Source: a virus
IMG/VR virus record: IMGVR_UViG_3300024518_000258
Coordinates: 1-28,951 of that record
Reading direction: 5' to 3' (one strand)
DNA length: 28,951 nt
Shown: positions 1 to 8,691 of the stretch, piece by piece
How positions within the stretch are numbered: position 1 is the stretch's first letter
Layout of the letters: every line of letters begins with the position of its first letter
The notes under the pieces: generated by a model
Told to the model about the DNA's origin: nothing
Databases searched by the model: none
The model's input: only the letters and a program-made list of their open reading frames with translations
Translations under genes and position numbers: made by a program

Positions 1-1
1 G

Positions 2-1417
2 GTACGAAACATTGTAGAATTTTATGATGCAACAACTATTGGAGGTAATGTAGTTTTATCTTCTACGGCTCAAGGTGGACCTATATTCCAGATAACTAGT
101 ATTCAGACTAATGCATTTAGTTTTGTTTTATCTTCTGTAGCTAATGCAACAAGTGCAGCTACAGGTACAGCAACAGGTTTCTTCTTACCTGTATCTATTA
201 CTACTACAGCAGGATATAGAACATGGGGAGAAGCGGCTGACGAGAGTGGTATAACCTTTGAAATATCTCAGTGGAGTTTAGATAACTGGGGTGAAGATAT
301 AATGGCTAACCGTAGGGGTGATGGTATCTACTATTATAATGTAGATGCAAGTTCTACACCTCAAAGAGCAGCATGGGTAACAGCAGGAGATGCACCTACG
401 AATGTTAGGACTATATTATTAGGACCAAAGAGACAGTTAATTGCATTTGGTTGTAGTGTCTATGGTGGAGACTATAGCCCAATGGCTGTACGATGGGCTG
501 ATACAGAAGATTATAATGATTGGACACCTGCTAGTGATAATACATCAGGAGATAATATACTTACAGATGGTACAGAAATTATAGGTGCAGTTAGATCACG
601 TAATGCTATCAATGTATGGACAGATAATTCCCTATGGTCAATGACATTTATTGGTGGTAATGATGTCTTTGGTTTTAAACAGATGGGTACTAACTGTGGC
701 TTAATAGCTACTCATGCAGCCGTAGACTTTGATGGTAGAACCTTCTGGATGGGGGAGGATAACTTCTATGCATTTGATGGACAGGTTAGAAACCTAGACT
801 GTACTGTTAAACGATATGTTTTTGATAGGATTAATAAGACTAATAAGGATAAGATTTATGCAGGAATTAATTCAGAGTTTAAGGAGATTTTCTGGTTATA
901 TCCATCAACAGGTCAGGATGAGTGTGATAGTTATGTTGCATTTAATCCAGTTGAAAACTACTGGGTATATGGCACAGGTTTCTGGACTACCTACTCTGAT
1001 AAGAATGTATATAATAATACCATTACTACTGGTACATCAAGCTCTGGTAATTCTTATATTTATGATAATGAGCCAGTAAGTATCTATACAGGAACTAACA
1101 ATACTGCATTGACATCTTACCTAGAATCTGCTACCTTTGAGATTGATGATGGCTCTAGATTAATGTTTATGGATAGAATGATACCTGACTTTACTATGGA
1201 TAATAGTGGTACACTACAGTTTAGTATTACAACTAAACAATACCCTGCAAATACATCTATTACTAAGGGACCATTTGAAGTTACACCTACAACACAGAAA
1301 ATAGATTTGAGAGCGAGAGGGAGGGAGGCTGCTATACGAGTATCATGTGATACGGCAGGTACTTCATGGAGATATGGCTCTCTTCGATTAGCAGTTCAGC
1401 CTGATGGGATGCGGTAA
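2..1417 (+). CDS. Virion tail/stabilisation protein, P22 gp10-like (5' partial)
   Basis: The reading frame is open from base 2, so the gene starts outside the window. The ATG at 302 is internal, because the residues before it (ending WSLDNWGEDI) run straight into the same fold. About 471 residues are visible, with no membrane segment or signal peptide. The repeated aromatic/glycine pattern (VRWADTEDYNDWTP, INVWTDNSLW, RTFWMGEDNFYAFDG, FNPVENYWVYG) suggests a beta-propeller. The C-terminus WRYGSLRLAVQPDGMR resembles a common ending of podovirus head-tail or tail proteins of the P22 gp10 (DNA stabilisation) and tail-tube type. The likely role is in the tail or at the portal-tail junction of the virion. 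It is the first visible gene of the plus-strand virion operon, and its stop overlaps the next start (TAATG). The virion role is fairly sure; the exact tail position is inferred. Confidence 0.72.
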   Translation, partial: VRNIVEFYDATTIGGNVVLSSTAQGGPIFQITSIQTNAFSFVLSSVANATSAATGTATGFFLPVSITTTAGYRTWGEAADESGITFEISQWSLDNWGEDIMANRRGDGIYYYNVDASSTPQRAAWVTAGDAPTNVRTILLGPKRQLIAFGCSVYGGDYSPMAVRWADTEDYNDWTPASDNTSGDNILTDGTEIIGAVRSRNAINVWTDNSLWSMTFIGGNDVFGFKQMGTNCGLIATHAAVDFDGRTFWMGEDNFYAFDGQVRNLDCTVKRYVFDRINKTNKDKIYAGINSEFKEIFWLYPSTGQDECDSYVAFNPVENYWVYGTGFWTTYSDKNVYNNTITTGTSSSGNSYIYDNEPVSIYTGTNNTALTSYLESATFEIDDGSRLMFMDRMIPDFTMDNSGTLQFSITTKQYPANTSITKGPFEVTPTTQKIDLRARGREAAIRVSCDTAGTSWRYGSLRLAVQPDGMR

Positions 1418-1692
1418 TGGCAAGATACCCTGAAGTCTCATCGTTTATTATGATTGATCTGTCAAGTGAGGAGAGCCGTGATGTTTATAACGAATTACAG
1501 TTATGGAGTGGTGCATTAATAAATGAACTTGATACTCGTGATATAGAAGTAGATGCGACACCAGCATCTACAGTACTAGCAGTAGTTACCGTCACTGATA
1601 TTGGTGCTCCTTTTGCTGGTAATATAGCTTTCTCTACAGGAGAAAGTAAATTTAAGGGTTATAATGGAACAGCTTGGCAGGACTTAAATTAA
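1417..1692 (+). CDS. Small putative virion protein, 91 aa
   Basis: The ATG overlaps the upstream stop by one base (TAATG), and the stop overlaps the next start the same way, so translation is probably coupled. The protein is soluble, with an acidic N-terminal half rich in S, E and L. The C-terminal half (about residues 45-91) is a small beta-type segment ending GNIAFSTG..FKGYNGTAWQDLN. Endings of this kind are common on tail and fibre-associated proteins of marine phages. No enzyme motif is visible. Its place between a tail protein and further virion genes suggests a minor structural or assembly role. I cannot name the family. Confidence 0.6.
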   Translation: MARYPEVSSFIMIDLSSEESRDVYNELQLWSGALINELDTRDIEVDATPASTVLAVVTVTDIGAPFAGNIAFSTGESKFKGYNGTAWQDLN

Positions 1693-1910
1693 TGGACATG
1701 AATGAATTTTATAAGTTTTTAAATGAGAGTACTTATATTAACAATGTAAATACAGGGCAGGTTCTAGTTCCAGAAATGTCTCAAGCCCAACAGTCTTTTA
1801 AACCTATGAAGTTAGGTGGACAAGTAGGAACAAATGTTTATGCAGATAGTACTAAAGCACAGTCTAATTATATGAACCCTAATAAGTTAAAGGATGGATC
1901 ATGGCAATGA
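1692..1910 (+). CDS. Small putative virion-associated protein, 72 aa
   Basis: I chose the ATG at 1692 because it overlaps the previous stop in a TAATG junction. A TTG eighteen bases earlier is possible but has no support. The protein has a short helical N-terminus (MDMNEFYKFLNES) followed by a low-complexity polar stretch rich in Q, N, S and K. It contains the short motif MKLGGQVGTNVYAD, which resembles glycine-glycine motifs in the neighbouring virion proteins. There is no membrane segment and no catalytic signature. The stop lies inside the start of the next gene (10-base overlap). Function is unknown; a virion assembly or accessory role is inferred from position only. Confidence 0.55.
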   Translation: MDMNEFYKFLNESTYINNVNTGQVLVPEMSQAQQSFKPMKLGGQVGTNVYADSTKAQSNYMNPNKLKDGSWQ

Positions 1911-2623
1911 TGAAGATGCCACCACTAGGTAGAATTGGACAGACTATGGGTCGTATGGGACGCATGGGTGATAATACTTTAGTTCATATGAACCCTCAAG
2001 AAGTTGATGGACTAGCTGCATTAGGTAAGCTTACTTATAATCCAGTTACAGGACTACCAGAAGCCTTTAATTTTAGTGAGGTTATAGAAGAGGCAGTTGA
2101 AGAAAAAGAAACAGATCTTGGTAAAAATCTTTTTATAGCTTTAGTAAATAAGATAGGTAAAGGTTTGATTGATTCACAACCTACAGGATTACCAGCGGCT
2201 ATGCCTAGCCCTCCGATGCCCCCTCAGATGGCCCCTGAGATGCCTCAGATGGCTCCACAGGGACCACCTATGCCACCACCTATGCCCCCACCTATGCCTC
2301 AACAGATGCCTCCTCAGAAGCCTCCTATGCCTCAACAGATGCCTCCTATAATGCAAGCTGCTGGTGGTGGTTATATAGAGGGACAGGGGCATGGTATGGA
2401 AGATAATCAAATGTTTCCTATTAAGGGTGGAGGATTAGCTGCACTATCTCCAAAGGAATATGTAGTACCTGCTGATGTTATGTCTGGTCTAGGTAATGGT
2501 AATCCTGATGATGGTGCTGAAACAATGGATGATTTTATATCTGACTTTAGAAAGAAGAAGTATGGAAGAGATCAACAACCTCCAGAGGTAGATGGTAAAA
2601 AAGCATTACAGAGCCTTGCTTAA
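1901..2623 (+). CDS. Met/Pro-rich virion-associated protein, 240 aa
   Basis: Three parts are visible. Residues 1-90 are a basic and Met/Gly-rich start followed by a helical acidic segment. Residues about 100-148 are a Met-Pro-Gln low-complexity tract (repeating PPMPP and PQQMPP units). Residues about 150-240 hold a conserved-looking module: GGGYIEGQGHGMEDNQM, then LAALSPKEYVVPADVMSGLGNG, then a charged tail. The SP-x-EYVVPADVVS-LGNG pattern recurs in virion proteins of many marine phages, usually without an assigned function. No transmembrane segment is seen. The start overlaps the preceding stop by ten bases, and the end overlaps the next ATG in TAATG. The role is probably structural or in assembly. 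The Pro tract is likely an extended linker. Confidence 0.62.
   Translation: MAMMKMPPLGRIGQTMGRMGRMGDNTLVHMNPQEVDGLAALGKLTYNPVTGLPEAFNFSEVIEEAVEEKETDLGKNLFIALVNKIGKGLIDSQPTGLPAAMPSPPMPPQMAPEMPQMAPQGPPMPPPMPPPMPQQMPPQKPPMPQQMPPIMQAAGGGYIEGQGHGMEDNQMFPIKGGGLAALSPKEYVVPADVMSGLGNGNPDDGAETMDDFISDFRKKKYGRDQQPPEVDGKKALQSLA
2206..2350 (+). repeat. Degenerate Met-Pro-Gln coding repeat
   Basis: A run of near-repeats with the core CCTATGCC(A/C/T)CC and CCTCAACAGATGCCTCC lies inside the 240-residue protein and encodes alternating Met-Pro and Pro-Gln units. The unit length is irregular (6 to 18 bases), so this is a coding low-complexity tract that can expand or contract by slippage, not a CRISPR or operator array. 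It also creates long open frames on the opposite strand, which are artefacts. Confidence 0.7.
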
Positions 2624-3102
2624 TGGATATTAGAGAAGCTCAACTAGCAGATATCTTTGAAATTACTAGTATCTTAATTGAGGAAATGTATGAGGAAGTA
2701 GGAATAGGAAAACCTATAAGATCTAAGATATTAGATTATATTACATACTTACATGAAGAGGGTATAATGTATGTAGTAGAAACGAATATTATAAAGAAGG
2801 ATGGGATGGGGAAAGAATTAGCAGGAATGACAGGAGCACACATTAGCCAGTGGTGGTGGTCTGATCAGGATTTTTTATCGGAAGACTTTACATTTGTAAG
2901 AAAGAAATTTAGAAAGGGTACACTAGCTTTAAAGCTTATGAAGAAGTTAGATACCTATGCCAAGAAATTAAAGATGCCACTAGTTACTGGTGTATTTAAT
3001 GATGTAGAACATGAAAGAAAGAACAAACTCTTTTCTAAATTATACCAACATTTCGGTTATATATATTTAGGTGGAGATTTAAAAGTGATAGGGAGAGAAT
3101 AA
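2623..3102 (+). CDS. GNAT-family N-acetyltransferase
   Basis: The 159-residue length and layout fit a single GNAT domain, which moves an acetyl group from acetyl-CoA to an amine. The N-terminus MDIREAQLADIFEITSILIEEM is the usual beta1-alpha1 segment. A central beta-strand pair (IMYVVETN, ELAGMTGAHIS) is followed by VRKKFRKGTLALKLMKKLDTYAKKL near residues 88-113, which fits the acetyl-CoA binding loop and helix (motif A). The C-terminus (KLYQHFGYIYLGGDLKVIG) resembles the usual final strands with a GF/GY turn. The start overlaps the previous stop (TAATG). GNAT genes within virion operons are common in marine podoviruses. The substrate is unknown and could be a virion or a host protein. Confidence 0.78.
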   Translation: MDIREAQLADIFEITSILIEEMYEEVGIGKPIRSKILDYITYLHEEGIMYVVETNIIKKDGMGKELAGMTGAHISQWWWSDQDFLSEDFTFVRKKFRKGTLALKLMKKLDTYAKKLKMPLVTGVFNDVEHERKNKLFSKLYQHFGYIYLGGDLKVIGRE

Positions 3103-4917
3103 ATGTGTTTTGGTGGTGGTAGTAGTAAGCCTCAAGTTGTCTCAACAGGAACTCAACAGATAACTGATAAGAGTTGGGAGACACTAGAGCCGTATATAAA
3201 GAATGTTCTAGAATCATCTAGGTCACGCTTTGAGGATCAACTAGCAACAGGTTATCAGCCTATGCCTGGAGGGTATGAGGCTAGGCATGAGGGTCCATCA
3301 GCAGAGGAACTAGCATCTAGAGAGGGTATCCTACAACAGGGATTATCTGGTATAGCTGGTACTGGTATGGCTTCTGCTCGTCCCTACTATGAATCTGGAC
3401 TCTCTGCATTAAGTTCTTCTATGGGTGAGTTTGGCCCACAACAAGCACAGCAGTATATGAATCCCTATCAACAGGCTGTGGTTGATGTAGCTAAACGAGA
3501 AGCAGTACGATCAGCACAACCTACCTTTAGAGGTATTGGAGATCGTGCAGAATCTATAGGAGCATTTGGTGGTAGTAGACAGGCTATTGCAGAGTCAGAA
3601 GCTAACCGTAATCTTCAACAGCAATTAGGAGATATACAGACTACAGGTATGCAACAAGCTTATGGTCAGGGAAGGGCTGCATTTGAGGCACAGAAAGCTA
3701 GAGAAGCGGCTGCTTCTGCAAGGTTATTTGGACAGGCTCCCCAGGCTTGGCAACAGGGACTTAGAGAAATGGGTGCTGTTGAACAAGTTGGTAGAGCTAG
3801 GAGAGGAGATGAACAGGGTAAGAAAGACTTCCTCTATGAACAGTTTGAGGCAGAGAAGGGGTATCCATCTCAGGTCTATGGTGAACATCTTGGTCATGTA
3901 CGTGGGTTCCCTTATCAACCATCTATGTATAAGACTACAACTTCCTCAAGACCAGATACTAGACCAGGAACGGCTCAGAGTTTACTAGGTGCTGGTATGG
4001 GTATTGCTAGTATGGGAAAAAACTTAAATTTATGGGGTGGAGCTAGTGGTGGACAGGTTCAGGGTGGTCTTAGTGGTCTTGTCCAACGACATCAGAATAA
4101 TGCCCCAGTAGATTATTCTAGTCTAAATGAATATGAACAACAGTTATATGATATTGGTGGTTCTCCTTATTTAGCTACTGAAACTGAAACAGTAGATGTT
4201 ACTGATCCTCAGACTTCTCCTACAGATTGGAGTGGGAAGTATCTAGAAAACTTATCAGAAACTAGTAATCTATATAAAGTATTAGCAGATAAAATAAAGA
4301 AAAGGTATGGTCCTGATTATAAGGAAAAAGAAACAGCAAGACTAGGTAAAGCTAAAAAGGATGCAGCCTGGGATTCATTTGGAAAATTAGGCCAAAGGCT
4401 TATGGTAGAGGATTGGCGAGATGCTGTGAGTAAATCTTCAATAATAGATGAAATGGCAGCAGCTAGAGAAGCTGAACAGGCTGGCCTACTTAAACTAGAA
4501 GATAAGGAAATAGAAACAGAGGGTCAACTAGCTGGTCTTAAATCTAAACAACTTCAACTGGAGACAGAGATTATTAAGGCTGGTCAGGCTGGAGATATAA
4601 AGAAGGCTGAACTACTAACAAAACAACATACTGCTCTTTTGAAACAGCAAGCATTTGAATTAAATGAAGCAGAGTATGGTACAAAAGTAGCTACCTTCTT
4701 AGCCTCAGATGCTTTTAAAGGTACTCTAGTTTCTGGAGATAAAAAGATAATTAGAGAAGCCTTAGAACAGAATGTAAGTAAGTTTGGTCTTACACAAAAT
4801 AAAGTTGAGGAGATTATGAAGGATATAGACAAACATATTCAATCGGCTAAAGTCTTACTACCAAGTAGACAAAGAAAAAATGTACAATCACTTGATGAGT
4901 CTGGTTTTACTGAGTAG
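3103..4917 (+). CDS. Internal-type virion protein, 604 aa
   Basis: This is probably an internal or ejected structural protein of the podovirus type. It begins MCFGGGSSKPQ and has a Gly/Gln/Ala-rich N-terminal half. That half includes YMNPYQQAVVDVAKREA and GAFGGSRQAIAESEANRNLQQQL near residues 120-185. This signature recurs in virion proteins of marine phages that are often labelled internal protein. Next comes DFLYEQFEAEKGYPSQVYGEHLGHVRGFPYQP, then a Gly-rich linker (GGASGGQVQGG). A predicted coiled coil rich in K, E and Q spans roughly residues 460-525. There is a good Shine-Dalgarno GGGAG seven bases before the ATG. It shares the MCxGG start with the 523-residue protein downstream. A structural role is well supported; the exact position in the particle is inferred. 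Confidence 0.68.
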   Translation: MCFGGGSSKPQVVSTGTQQITDKSWETLEPYIKNVLESSRSRFEDQLATGYQPMPGGYEARHEGPSAEELASREGILQQGLSGIAGTGMASARPYYESGLSALSSSMGEFGPQQAQQYMNPYQQAVVDVAKREAVRSAQPTFRGIGDRAESIGAFGGSRQAIAESEANRNLQQQLGDIQTTGMQQAYGQGRAAFEAQKAREAAASARLFGQAPQAWQQGLREMGAVEQVGRARRGDEQGKKDFLYEQFEAEKGYPSQVYGEHLGHVRGFPYQPSMYKTTTSSRPDTRPGTAQSLLGAGMGIASMGKNLNLWGGASGGQVQGGLSGLVQRHQNNAPVDYSSLNEYEQQLYDIGGSPYLATETETVDVTDPQTSPTDWSGKYLENLSETSNLYKVLADKIKKRYGPDYKEKETARLGKAKKDAAWDSFGKLGQRLMVEDWRDAVSKSSIIDEMAAAREAEQAGLLKLEDKEIETEGQLAGLKSKQLQLETEIIKAGQAGDIKKAELLTKQHTALLKQQAFELNEAEYGTKVATFLASDAFKGTLVSGDKKIIREALEQNVSKFGLTQNKVEEIMKDIDKHIQSAKVLLPSRQRKNVQSLDESGFTE

Positions 4918-4940
4918 GATTAAAAAAGGTATACTAAAAT

Positions 4941-7900
4941 ATGGCTGAACCAACACCTACGTATGAATCACTTCAGAATGATCCTAAGTTTCTGTCAGCG
5001 GCACATCATACGCTGAATGCTCTTAGTATTCCTACGTCTGAAAATCCTGAAGAGATTATAGATAATTTCTTGACACACCGTAGGTATTTTAATACAAATA
5101 TTGGGTCTACTATTAAGCAGGGTTCACGTATCATGGACTTACCTGATCAGTATAAGAAAGCTTATTCTTATGCTACAGATCAGATAGAAAAGATGCCTAA
5201 CTTTGGTGAGGGTGCTCCCCCTGTTATAGATGGTGTGTTAGACTATAGTATTGCTGGAGTAACAGACCCTACTAATTTAGCATCTATTTTAGCAGGAGCT
5301 TTTACAGCAGGAGCAGGAGGAGTGGTAGGATTTGCTGCTAAAGAGGCTGCTAAAAAAGGAATAATAAATCGTCTAAAAGCAGCTTTTACTAAAAATGCAT
5401 TAAAGGCATATGCAGTTGAGGGTACTATTGCTGGAGCAGGAGGAGCAGCACAGGCTGCAAGAGGACAAGAAGTAGATATAGATATTGGTAGACGTAAGGA
5501 TTATAATGCAACACATATAGCCCTTCAGGGATTAGCTGAAGGTATACTAAGTCCTCTAGCTGGTGCATTTTTAAATGTTGTAGGGGGAACAGCTAAAGAT
5601 GCAGTAAGTGGTCTAGCTAAAAAAATAGGTGATCATACATCTGTAGGTAATGCAGGACGATGGATAAAGAATAGGATTTTACCTACCTCTTCTCTAGATG
5701 AAGTAAGCCAACGTCTAGTAGAACGTAGTACAGGTGAGATGCGTCCTATTCAGAAGGCTGCTGAAAAATTATCTGTAGATATTGATGATACTTTTAAGAA
5801 AGATTTTAAACCTGATGAACATACAGACTTACTAAACCTAGCTTTAGAAGGAGATAAGGCAGCACTAAAGCAAGTTAAAGATATGAGTCCTAAGATGCAT
5901 CAGCATATCACTGATCTCTGGGATTATGTAAAACAGGCACAGGAAATAGCAGGTACAGCTAAGTATGGTTCTAATTATGTTAAGGGAATTTATAAACATG
6001 ATCCTAAGAAGCCTTATATTAGGGATATCTTTGAAAAGTTTACAGCTATCAATAGAGAACCCTTTGAGCAATTTATAAAGAAGTCAGAGAATAGTGGGAT
6101 ACTAGATGAGTTACGAACTTTAATTGTTAATAATAAAGATATTGCTAAACAAGCAGGATTTCTAGATCAGAAAGGAAAGTGGTTAGACTTATCTCCTGAA
6201 CGTACTGAACAATTAATTGATAAATTTGCCAGACAATTATATGATCCTATTGGTTCTGCTAAACGTAGAAAACTAGGTGTACTAAAAAAGAAAGAAGAGA
6301 TGCCAGAAGTTATGCGTAAGTTATTTGGATATAACTATGCACCTGGAGTTAGAGCTATGGAAACAGTACGAGGTATTGTTGACTCCTCTTCTAAATTTAG
6401 AATGGCTTCCTCTCTAGTAGATAGTTTATTAACTAGAGGTCAAGCAGTAAAAGCTCGTAATGCTTTAGAAGCTGAAAGTATGACAGGAGAACCAATGGTT
6501 CCTTATATTACTTCTCGTAATCCTGCTGGAGAAGCTTTTGAAGAGAATGCAGTATTTGCTATACCAATGGGGCCAAAAAACAAGGGACTTCTATCTCCAG
6601 AATTAAATAAAGTTTATGTTACAAAGGCTGAAGCTGCAAAATTAAAGATGCTTACTGATGAGTTTAATCAACCAGACTATGGTAAACTAAAACCTATAAT
6701 AGATGTAGCTTCAGCCGTACAGGGATATTTAAAGAAGGGAGCAACAATTTATAATCCTTTAGCTCATATAAGAAATTTTACAGGAATGACAGGGTATACT
6801 GTAGGTTCTGGTAACTATATGGGTCTTATAGATGGAATAAATTTCCTTGGAAAGAATTGGAATAATCCTGCCAAAAGAAAAGAAATTTTAAATGCTATTG
6901 ACAAGTTAGGTTTAACAGGTAGCCAAGTAGAACTAAACCAGATTTTAAATCGTATTAATGACTTTAATAAAATTAAAGATCCAAATAAATTAAGTAGTGG
7001 TATTTTAAATGCTATGACAGGATTTTTACCTGGATTGGAAAAGGTTGCATCTAGATGGAAAACAGGTAGTAAAGTAGTAAAAGCTGCTCAAGATATCTAT
7101 GGTGGTACAGATGACTTAGGAAAGATTATGACTTTCTTTAGGGAACAGAAACGATCTCAAGGTATTTGGGATGAGATGACACCAGAAAGACGTAATCAAT
7201 TACGTAAAGATTATGCTAATAACTTTCAAGAAAAACTTAGGGTTGAAGGGGATAATCCTAAATTACTAAAAGACTTTGACGATAAAGTTATAAGTGAAAT
7301 AGCTGTTGAGAAAACAATGAATATTGTTCCTGTCTATTCTCGTATTCCTAAAATACTAGAGTATATGAGAGGGATACCATTATTCGGTTCCTTTACTGCC
7401 TTTCCTGCTGAGAACATGAGAAATAAATATAAACTATTTCAGTTAGCTGGTAATGAAATTAGGGAGGGAATGGAGACAGGTAATAAGGCTATGGTAAAAG
7501 CAGGGGCAAATAGACTAGTATCTCAACTAGGAGTTGCATCTGCTCCCTCTATTGTAGCTTCTACTTATAATTGGTTAAACGAGACTGAGGGTGTAGCTGA
7601 TGCTATGGCAACTAGTTTACCTGACTGGGAGAAGGACCATGCTATTGTAGTACGTAAGGATAAGGATGGTAATTTTAAATATACTGATTTAAGTTATAGT
7701 AATCCTGATCAATATGTACTTGATTTTATTCTGCCTTTTATGCATGAGGTAGCTAGTGGTAGAGATGTGAAAGAGTCACTTGATGAAAAGTTTATGCAAA
7801 TTTTAAGAAATCAAGCAAAAGTTTTTCTTGACCCATCATTAGCTTCTAAACAATTGGATAACGTTACTGGTAATCTTATTAAAAGTTTTATGGGAAGTCC

Positions 7901-8690
7901 AGAAGAACAGGGTGATGCTTTAATTGATTGGTATAAACTTCAGGAAACTGGTCTAGGTAAGATGGCAAGAGAAACTCTTCAAGACTTAGGAGCACCTGAA
8001 TTAATAGATGAAATTACCAAACCTTTAGGTATGGGTACACCAGCTAGTAAATTTGAGACTGAACTTAATAAATTATATTATGGTGATCAACGATATAGGT
8101 TTAATGATACTGAAGAATTAGCAGACTTCTTTGCCAAGCATGGACTTAATACTAAGCATGGTTTAGCTGCCGCACCCTTTACTCTATCAGCAAAGGAAAG
8201 AACTTTTAATCCTCGTAAACAGTTTGCCTTTACTTTAAAGGGATTACTTAAAGCCACTAATACAAATAGAAGGGATTTAATGCAAGATATAACTAATAGT
8301 TTATCTGAAGTTAATCCTACTATGTCTCCAGAAGAGTTAATAGAAGATTATGATGATCAGTTGAGTACTGATTTTGAAGCTCATCGTGGGATATATGATT
8401 TAATCCAATCCTATCGTAGGTTTGTTCCACCTTCTACATTAAATAAATTTATTATGCAGGATAAAGATGTAACAGGATCATTATCTAAAAAACAATTACG
8501 AGGATTACTTAATGATCAATACATTCCTAAAAAATTAAGTACTAATACTAAATTTTTAATGAGAATAAAAAAGAACAATCCCACAATAAAGTTAAATAAA
8601 TTGAGAAATGTATTAGCTCAAATAGAAAATAGATATATGGGTAAAGATATTAGATTAGATATAGATAAGGTAGAGATAGTAGGAGATTAA
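4941..8690 (+). CDS. Large internal virion / DNA-ejection protein, 1249 aa
   Basis: The longest gene in the window sits where podoviruses encode their large internal core or ejection protein (T7 gp16-like by role, not by evident homology). Residues about 105-135 (VTDPTNLASILAGAFTAGAG) and 155-215 (AVEGTIAGAGGAAQAA, ALQGLAEGILSPLAGAFLNVVGG) are Gly/Ala-rich amphipathic or membrane-active segments of the kind found in ejected proteins. The remaining thousand residues are mostly helical and charged. I see no lytic transglycosylase or peptidase catalytic motif. A weak AAGG lies 12 bases upstream of the ATG. The product probably enters the host envelope and helps form the DNA channel. The function is inferred from size, composition and position. 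Confidence 0.66.
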   Translation: MAEPTPTYESLQNDPKFLSAAHHTLNALSIPTSENPEEIIDNFLTHRRYFNTNIGSTIKQGSRIMDLPDQYKKAYSYATDQIEKMPNFGEGAPPVIDGVLDYSIAGVTDPTNLASILAGAFTAGAGGVVGFAAKEAAKKGIINRLKAAFTKNALKAYAVEGTIAGAGGAAQAARGQEVDIDIGRRKDYNATHIALQGLAEGILSPLAGAFLNVVGGTAKDAVSGLAKKIGDHTSVGNAGRWIKNRILPTSSLDEVSQRLVERSTGEMRPIQKAAEKLSVDIDDTFKKDFKPDEHTDLLNLALEGDKAALKQVKDMSPKMHQHITDLWDYVKQAQEIAGTAKYGSNYVKGIYKHDPKKPYIRDIFEKFTAINREPFEQFIKKSENSGILDELRTLIVNNKDIAKQAGFLDQKGKWLDLSPERTEQLIDKFARQLYDPIGSAKRRKLGVLKKKEEMPEVMRKLFGYNYAPGVRAMETVRGIVDSSSKFRMASSLVDSLLTRGQAVKARNALEAESMTGEPMVPYITSRNPAGEAFEENAVFAIPMGPKNKGLLSPELNKVYVTKAEAAKLKMLTDEFNQPDYGKLKPIIDVASAVQGYLKKGATIYNPLAHIRNFTGMTGYTVGSGNYMGLIDGINFLGKNWNNPAKRKEILNAIDKLGLTGSQVELNQILNRINDFNKIKDPNKLSSGILNAMTGFLPGLEKVASRWKTGSKVVKAAQDIYGGTDDLGKIMTFFREQKRSQGIWDEMTPERRNQLRKDYANNFQEKLRVEGDNPKLLKDFDDKVISEIAVEKTMNIVPVYSRIPKILEYMRGIPLFGSFTAFPAENMRNKYKLFQLAGNEIREGMETGNKAMVKAGANRLVSQLGVASAPSIVASTYNWLNETEGVADAMATSLPDWEKDHAIVVRKDKDGNFKYTDLSYSNPDQYVLDFILPFMHEVASGRDVKESLDEKFMQILRNQAKVFLDPSLASKQLDNVTGNLIKSFMGSPEEQGDALIDWYKLQETGLGKMARETLQDLGAPELIDEITKPLGMGTPASKFETELNKLYYGDQRYRFNDTEELADFFAKHGLNTKHGLAAAPFTLSAKERTFNPRKQFAFTLKGLLKATNTNRRDLMQDITNSLSEVNPTMSPEELIEDYDDQLSTDFEAHRGIYDLIQSYRRFVPPSTLNKFIMQDKDVTGSLSKKQLRGLLNDQYIPKKLSTNTKFLMRIKKNNPTIKLNKLRNVLAQIENRYMGKDIRLDIDKVEIVGD

Positions 8691-8691
8691 T

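Noticed and set aside
302-1417. Taking ATG 302 as the true start of the first gene
   Set aside because: The frame is open to base 2 and encodes a continuous protein-like sequence, so 302 is internal.
2206-2350. CRISPR-like array
   Set aside because: Repeats are short, irregular, coding and have no unique spacers.
2189-2410. Minus-strand Arg/His-rich ORF
   Set aside because: It is the mirror of the Met-Pro tract and has low-complexity content.
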